Below, in pieces: positions 6,073-8,905 of a stretch of 8,905 nt of DNA; position 1 is the first letter of the stretch; every line of letters starts with the position of its first letter. The stretch spans positions 1-8,905 of the forward strand of contig URJU01000088.1 in assembly GCA_900548315.1 (NCBI GenBank). The letters are read 5' to 3'. The position numbers and the translations under genes were made by a program. Source of the DNA: an uncultured Coprococcus sp. GTDB taxonomy: Bacteria > Bacillota > Clostridia > Lachnospirales > Lachnospiraceae. The notes under the pieces are model-generated. The model saw only the letters and a list, made by a program, of their open reading frames with translations, ran no database searches and was not told where the DNA came from.

Positions 6073-6330
6073 AATAACTAACCTCCTGTGAAATAATAAA
6101 TTATATAGCGTGCTCATTTGTCCGTTTCATTTTTTGTGACTTTATAGTAGCATTTGCGTTGATAAGCGAATATAATAAATGTGTCAATTATACAACAAAT
6201 GTGTTGTAGTAATGTAGTTAGGACAACAAATTACAAAAATGTAAATCGCAAAGAAAATCGCAAATGAAAGTATATGATAAAAATGTGAGATGAAGGAACA
6301 TGAATATCACAGAGGAAAGGCAGAAAGGCA
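6073..6330. promoter_or_regulatory. Divergent control region between the GH5 gene and the AraC regulator
   Basis: This 258-bp spacer has no gene I can support and many regulatory-type repeats. A dyad TACAACA-AATG-TGTTGTA lies at 6191-6208. ACAACAAAT occurs at 6192-6200 and 6223-6231, 31 bp apart. AAATGTGT occurs at 6177-6184 and 6197-6204, 20 bp apart. TTACA-AAAA-TGTAA is a dyad at 6231-6244. AAATCGCAAA is repeated in tandem at 6243-6252 and 6255-6264, one helical turn apart. For the regulator a TATGAT -10 lies at 6273-6278 with no proper -35; the tandem repeat occupies that place. AraC-family proteins bind direct repeats of this kind, so the spacer probably carries activator sites for both genes. 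Confidence 0.6.
6159..6187 (-). promoter_or_regulatory. Putative promoter of the GH5 gene
   Basis: On the minus strand TTGACA (complement of 6182-6187) is followed after 17 bp by TATCAA (complement of 6159-6164). The -35 is perfect and the -10 matches four of six. The -35 overlaps one copy of the AAATGTGT direct repeat, so a bound regulator would touch it. An alternative -10, TATAAA (complement of 6141-6146), has no good -35 partner. Confidence 0.45.
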
Positions 6331-7092
6331 ATGAAGATATCGAATGAGATAGTAAAACAGCAGTTTGCCCAGAGGGAATATGGACTGGCACATCCCACAT
6401 ACGACAACGAGCTGGATTTCTACCAGCTTGTGAGCAGTGGCGATGTGAAGGCAGTGTCTGGTATGCTGCAGACGGGGGAGGAGGATGAGGCGGTCCTTGC
6501 TGCAAGGGGCATATTGTCAGATGATAAGATCCGCAATCAGAGATATCATGAGATAGTACTAGTGGCGATGATATCCAGATTCTGCATAGAAGAGGGCATG
6601 GAAGAGATGGAGAGCTACAATCTCAGTGACTTCTATATTAATAAGCTGGACAAGGCGCAGACAGAACGGCAGATCATAGATGTACATAACCAACTGATTA
6701 TGGACTATGCCGGGCGGATGAAAAGGGTGAAAAAGAAAGCAGCTATATCACCGCATTGTGTAAGGGCGATGGACTATGTGTATGATCATCTGCATGAAAA
6801 AATAGAAATTACTGATATTGCAGAATTTGTTGGAGTTGAACGCTCGTATCTGAGCAAACTATTTCATAAGGAAGTGGGGCAGACCATCTCTGATTACATC
6901 ATGGAGAAGAAACTTCAGACCGCGAGAAATATGCTGCTGTATTCAGATTTTTCTTGCACAGAGATATCCCAGTATCTTGCATTTGCCAGTGGAAGTTATT
7001 TTGCAAAATGTTTCAAGGACAAATACGGAGCGACTCCGAATTCCTATCGCAGGACAAATTACAGAAAACACTGGAAAGAGGCGAAATCATAG
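6331..7092 (+). CDS. AraC/XylS-family transcriptional regulator
   Basis: A 253-residue one-component regulator. The C-terminal 110 residues are a clear AraC DNA-binding domain with two helix-turn-helix units: ITDIAEFVGVERSYLSKLFH (160-179) and a second at about 208-230, ending in the family signature SYFAKCFKDKYGATPNSYRR (222-241). The N-terminal part (about 1-135) is not the AraC cupin. It has the HPTYDNELDFYQLVSSGD type of start common in Clostridia regulators, whose ligand is unknown. The start at 6331 follows GAAAGG at 6315-6320 (ten bases); the site is not strong. It is divergent from the GH5 glycosidase and so is its likely regulator, responding to a sugar taken up by the cell. Confidence 0.92.
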   Translation: MKISNEIVKQQFAQREYGLAHPTYDNELDFYQLVSSGDVKAVSGMLQTGEEDEAVLAARGILSDDKIRNQRYHEIVLVAMISRFCIEEGMEEMESYNLSDFYINKLDKAQTERQIIDVHNQLIMDYAGRMKRVKKKAAISPHCVRAMDYVYDHLHEKIEITDIAEFVGVERSYLSKLFHKEVGQTISDYIMEKKLQTARNMLLYSDFSCTEISQYLAFASGSYFAKCFKDKYGATPNSYRRTNYRKHWKEAKS

Positions 7093-7113
7093 GCTTGCAA
7101 TGGGTTCGTGTAA

Positions 7114-7142
7114 TTGACAAGCAATGTCAAAGGTTGTAGAAT
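7114..7142 (+). promoter_or_regulatory. Strong promoter of murT-gatD with a dyad over the -35 box
   Basis: TTGACA (7114-7119) and TAGAAT (7137-7142) are separated by exactly 17 bp, matching eleven of twelve consensus bases of a housekeeping sigma promoter. The -35 is also the left arm of a perfect dyad, TTGACA-AGCAA-TGTCAA (7114-7130), so a dimeric repressor binding there would block RNA polymerase. A transcript would start near 7149, about 30 bases before the MurT-like start codon. Confidence 0.7.
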
Positions 7143-7178
7143 GACATGAGTTTTAAGTATGAAGGAGAATGAATAGCT

Positions 7179-8549
7179 ATGTCATCTTTTAGATTTCATG
7201 TGGCTCTCGCAGCCGCAAAACTGAGTAAGGGACTCATCCAGCTTCTGGGTAGAAACGGTACCCACACACCTGGAGTTATAGCCCTTAAGATATGTCCGGA
7301 TTTTCTGGCACAAGCTCCAAAGGCACCGCTTACTATATGTGTCACAGGAACAAATGGCAAGACAACCTGCAGCAACCTGATAACTGATGTTCTGGAGAAA
7401 GATGGAAGAAGAGTTGTCAGCAACAGAACAGGTTCCAATATCGTTCCAGGTTGTACGACAAATGTCATCAACAGTCTGACATTTACAGGAAAAGTCAGAG
7501 TGGACGCCACTGTATTTGAGGTGGATGAGCGTGCATCAAGACTGATACTTCCATATGTGAAGCCGGATTATCTCGTTGTGACAGGACTTTTCAGAGATTC
7601 TCTCAAGAGAAATGCTCACCCTGATTATATTTTCAGTGTCATAGATACCTACTGCCCTGATTCGGCAAAGGTTATACTGAATGCGGACGAGCTCTGCTCA
7701 AGCATGCTGAAGAAAAATAGCTACAGAGTGTTCTATGGAATCGGCAAGCAGCCTGATGACAAGACTGAGCCGTATAATCTTATTGCGGATTATCAGATCT
7801 GCCCTAACTGCGGCGAGAAATTGAAGTACAATTACCTCAGATATCATCACATCGGTGATGTGGTATGTCCAAAGTGTGGACTTCACTCCCCGGACAAGAA
7901 ATATCTGGCAACCGATATAGACAGAGAGAAGATGACAATTACTATACAGGAGGGAGACAAGAAGACAGTTTATCCACTGATTCACACAGCTCTCTTCAAT
8001 ATATATAACGAGGTTACGGTTATCTCAGCACTGCGCGAGATCGGGCTCTCAGCTGAGAGGGTAAAGGAACTCATGGGTCAGATCCACATTCCAGACTCCC
8101 GTCACAATGAGACAACAGTGAATGGTGTTACGGTCATTCAGGCACTCTCAAAGGGACAGAGTGCAGTTTCCTCATCCAGAACATTTGAATATGTGGCAAA
8201 TGAGGAGGGAAAGAAGGCTATCCTTCTTGCGATGGATGATCTTGAGGACAGACAGAAGAGCATAGAGTTCTCAGGCTGGATATATGATCTGGAGTATGAG
8301 CAGTTCAACCGAGATGATGTTGTACAGGTCATCTGTACTGGACCAAGATGCTACGACCACAAGGTGAGATGTCTGCTGGCAGGTATCCCGGAGGAGAAGA
8401 TACTCACAAATCTCAGCGAGGTTGCTGCGGCAGATGATGTGACTATAGATGGCGTTGACAGAATATACATCCTGTATGACTGCGAGAACTACGGAATGTC
8501 ATGCGAGATGAAGAAGAAGATAATCAAGAGACTGGAGGGTGACAAATAA
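7179..8549 (+). CDS. murT: MurT-like Mur ligase (lipid II isoglutaminyl synthase, ligase subunit), divergent
   Basis: A 456-residue Mur ligase. In characterised pairs MurT binds lipid II and ATP, activates the alpha-carboxyl of D-Glu, and uses ammonia from GatD to make D-isoglutamine. Seen here are a P-loop VTGTNGKTT (55-63), FEVDE (113-117), TGLFRDSLKR, a zinc-ribbon insertion with C208-x2-C211 and C230-x2-C233, and a C-terminal DUF1727-type domain. Three usual family signatures are changed: the GRxE-like site reads SRHNE (307-311), the KNPxG loop reads SKGQSAVSSSR (324-334), and the Asp-containing loop before SGWIYD (365-370) reads MDDLEDRQ (352-359). GAAGGAG lies at 7161-7167, eleven bases before the ATG. 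Its stop overlaps the gatD-like start by one base. Family membership is firm; the reaction is less so. Confidence 0.85.
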   Translation: MSSFRFHVALAAAKLSKGLIQLLGRNGTHTPGVIALKICPDFLAQAPKAPLTICVTGTNGKTTCSNLITDVLEKDGRRVVSNRTGSNIVPGCTTNVINSLTFTGKVRVDATVFEVDERASRLILPYVKPDYLVVTGLFRDSLKRNAHPDYIFSVIDTYCPDSAKVILNADELCSSMLKKNSYRVFYGIGKQPDDKTEPYNLIADYQICPNCGEKLKYNYLRYHHIGDVVCPKCGLHSPDKKYLATDIDREKMTITIQEGDKKTVYPLIHTALFNIYNEVTVISALREIGLSAERVKELMGQIHIPDSRHNETTVNGVTVIQALSKGQSAVSSSRTFEYVANEEGKKAILLAMDDLEDRQKSIEFSGWIYDLEYEQFNRDDVVQVICTGPRCYDHKVRCLLAGIPEEKILTNLSEVAAADDVTIDGVDRIYILYDCENYGMSCEMKKKIIKRLEGDK

Positions 8550-8905
8550 TGAAGATCGAGATTTTATATCCGGAAATATGCACACTCTACGGTGACAAGG
8601 GAAATACAATGTATCTGCAGAAATGTCTGCCGGATGCAGAATTTGTGACAACAGGACTTAACGAGAAGCCTCTCTTTCTGAGAGAGAACATCGACATGGT
8701 ATATATGTGTTCCATGAGCGAGAAGAGTCAGGAGCTCGTGCTTGACAGACTGATGCAGTACAAGGACGAGATAGCAGCATGCATGAAGGATGGCAAGGCG
8801 CTTTTCCTTCTGGTTGGCAATTCCATGGAACTCCTCGGAGATTATATCAAGAGAGAGGACGGAACCAGAGTTACAGGACTTGGCGTTGTTCCGGGCATGT
8901 ACTCA
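8549..8905 (+). CDS. gatD: GatD-like class I glutamine amidotransferase, N-terminal part; nucleophile cysteine missing
   Basis: The first 119 residues of a GatD-type protein, cut by the window edge. It begins MKIEILYPEICTLYGDKGN, the GatD-type LYxxxxxLYGDxGN opening. In active GatD the nucleophile elbow reads CG(G/S)YQLLG. Here the matching stretch is GNSMELLG (residues 90-97), with G90 at the place of the catalytic cysteine. The GGGQDxEQ loop is also altered, to CSMSEKSQE (54-62). These are substitutions in an open frame, not frameshifts. The start shares its A with the murT stop (TAATG), and GGAGGG is at 8534-8539, so translation is coupled. It is probably a glutaminase-inactive partner, judged from about half of the protein; the catalytic histidine lies outside the window. 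Confidence 0.8.
   Translation, partial: MKIEILYPEICTLYGDKGNTMYLQKCLPDAEFVTTGLNEKPLFLRENIDMVYMCSMSEKSQELVLDRLMQYKDEIAACMKDGKALFLLVGNSMELLGDYIKREDGTRVTGLGVVPGMYS

Noticed and set aside
6073..6117. Fifteen-codon upstream extension of the GH5 protein
   Set aside because: It would translate through the AGGAGGT that serves the 6072 start, and the added residues are neither a signal peptide nor part of the fold.
6300..6347. Fifteen-codon frame overlapping the AraC start out of frame
   Set aside because: Its AAGGA is only two bases from the ATG, too close for a good start, and the peptide has no recognised feature.
7169..7192. Seven-codon leader frame overlapping the murT start
   Set aside because: Its ATG lies one base after GGAG, leaving no room for initiation.

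Overview
The window looks like chromosomal DNA of a gut-type Clostridia, most likely Lachnospiraceae. Evidence is the moderate G+C, strong AGGAGG-type ribosome binding sites, frequent AGA/AGG/ATA codons, a Tn916/Tn1549-type recombination module, an AraC regulator with the Lachnospiraceae-style N-terminal domain and a murT-gatD-like pair. The genus cannot be fixed from the sequence.

Layout. (1) Positions 1 to about 1940 are the right end of an integrative conjugative element. They hold a repeat-rich leader, an excisionase (236-469), a tyrosine integrase (580-1779), a hairpin that would terminate transcription running leftward into int, and an A-rich tail with short direct repeats where the element/chromosome junction must lie. 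The rest of the element is to the left of the window. (2) Positions 1965-4800 are rightward host genes: a low-molecular-weight protein tyrosine phosphatase with its own terminator, then a promoter with a perfect 14-bp palindrome and a probable two-gene operon of an Ala-tRNA(Pro) deacylase-like protein (ProXp-ala/PrdX) and an RlmD/RumA-type 23S rRNA uracil-5 methyltransferase. (3) Positions 4801-5043 are filled almost entirely by a ~239-bp imperfect palindrome between two convergent genes. (4) Positions 5041-7092 hold a leftward intracellular GH5 glycosidase and a divergent AraC-family regulator, separated by a control region dense in dyads and direct repeats. (5) Positions 7114-8905 hold a near-consensus promoter overlapped by a dyad, a MurT-like Mur ligase, and a GatD-like partner cut off by the window edge.

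How the parts work together. Xis and Int would excise and integrate the element. No rightward terminator follows int, which fits the known Tn916 logic of transcription running out through the element end when it is circular. The AraC protein probably controls the adjacent glycosidase. MurT and GatD normally act together to amidate the alpha-carboxyl of D-Glu in lipid II. Here the GatD-like protein has glycine where the glutaminase nucleophile cysteine should be, and three signature stretches of MurT are also altered. This pair, and the long palindrome at 4804-5042, are the most interesting parts of the window.
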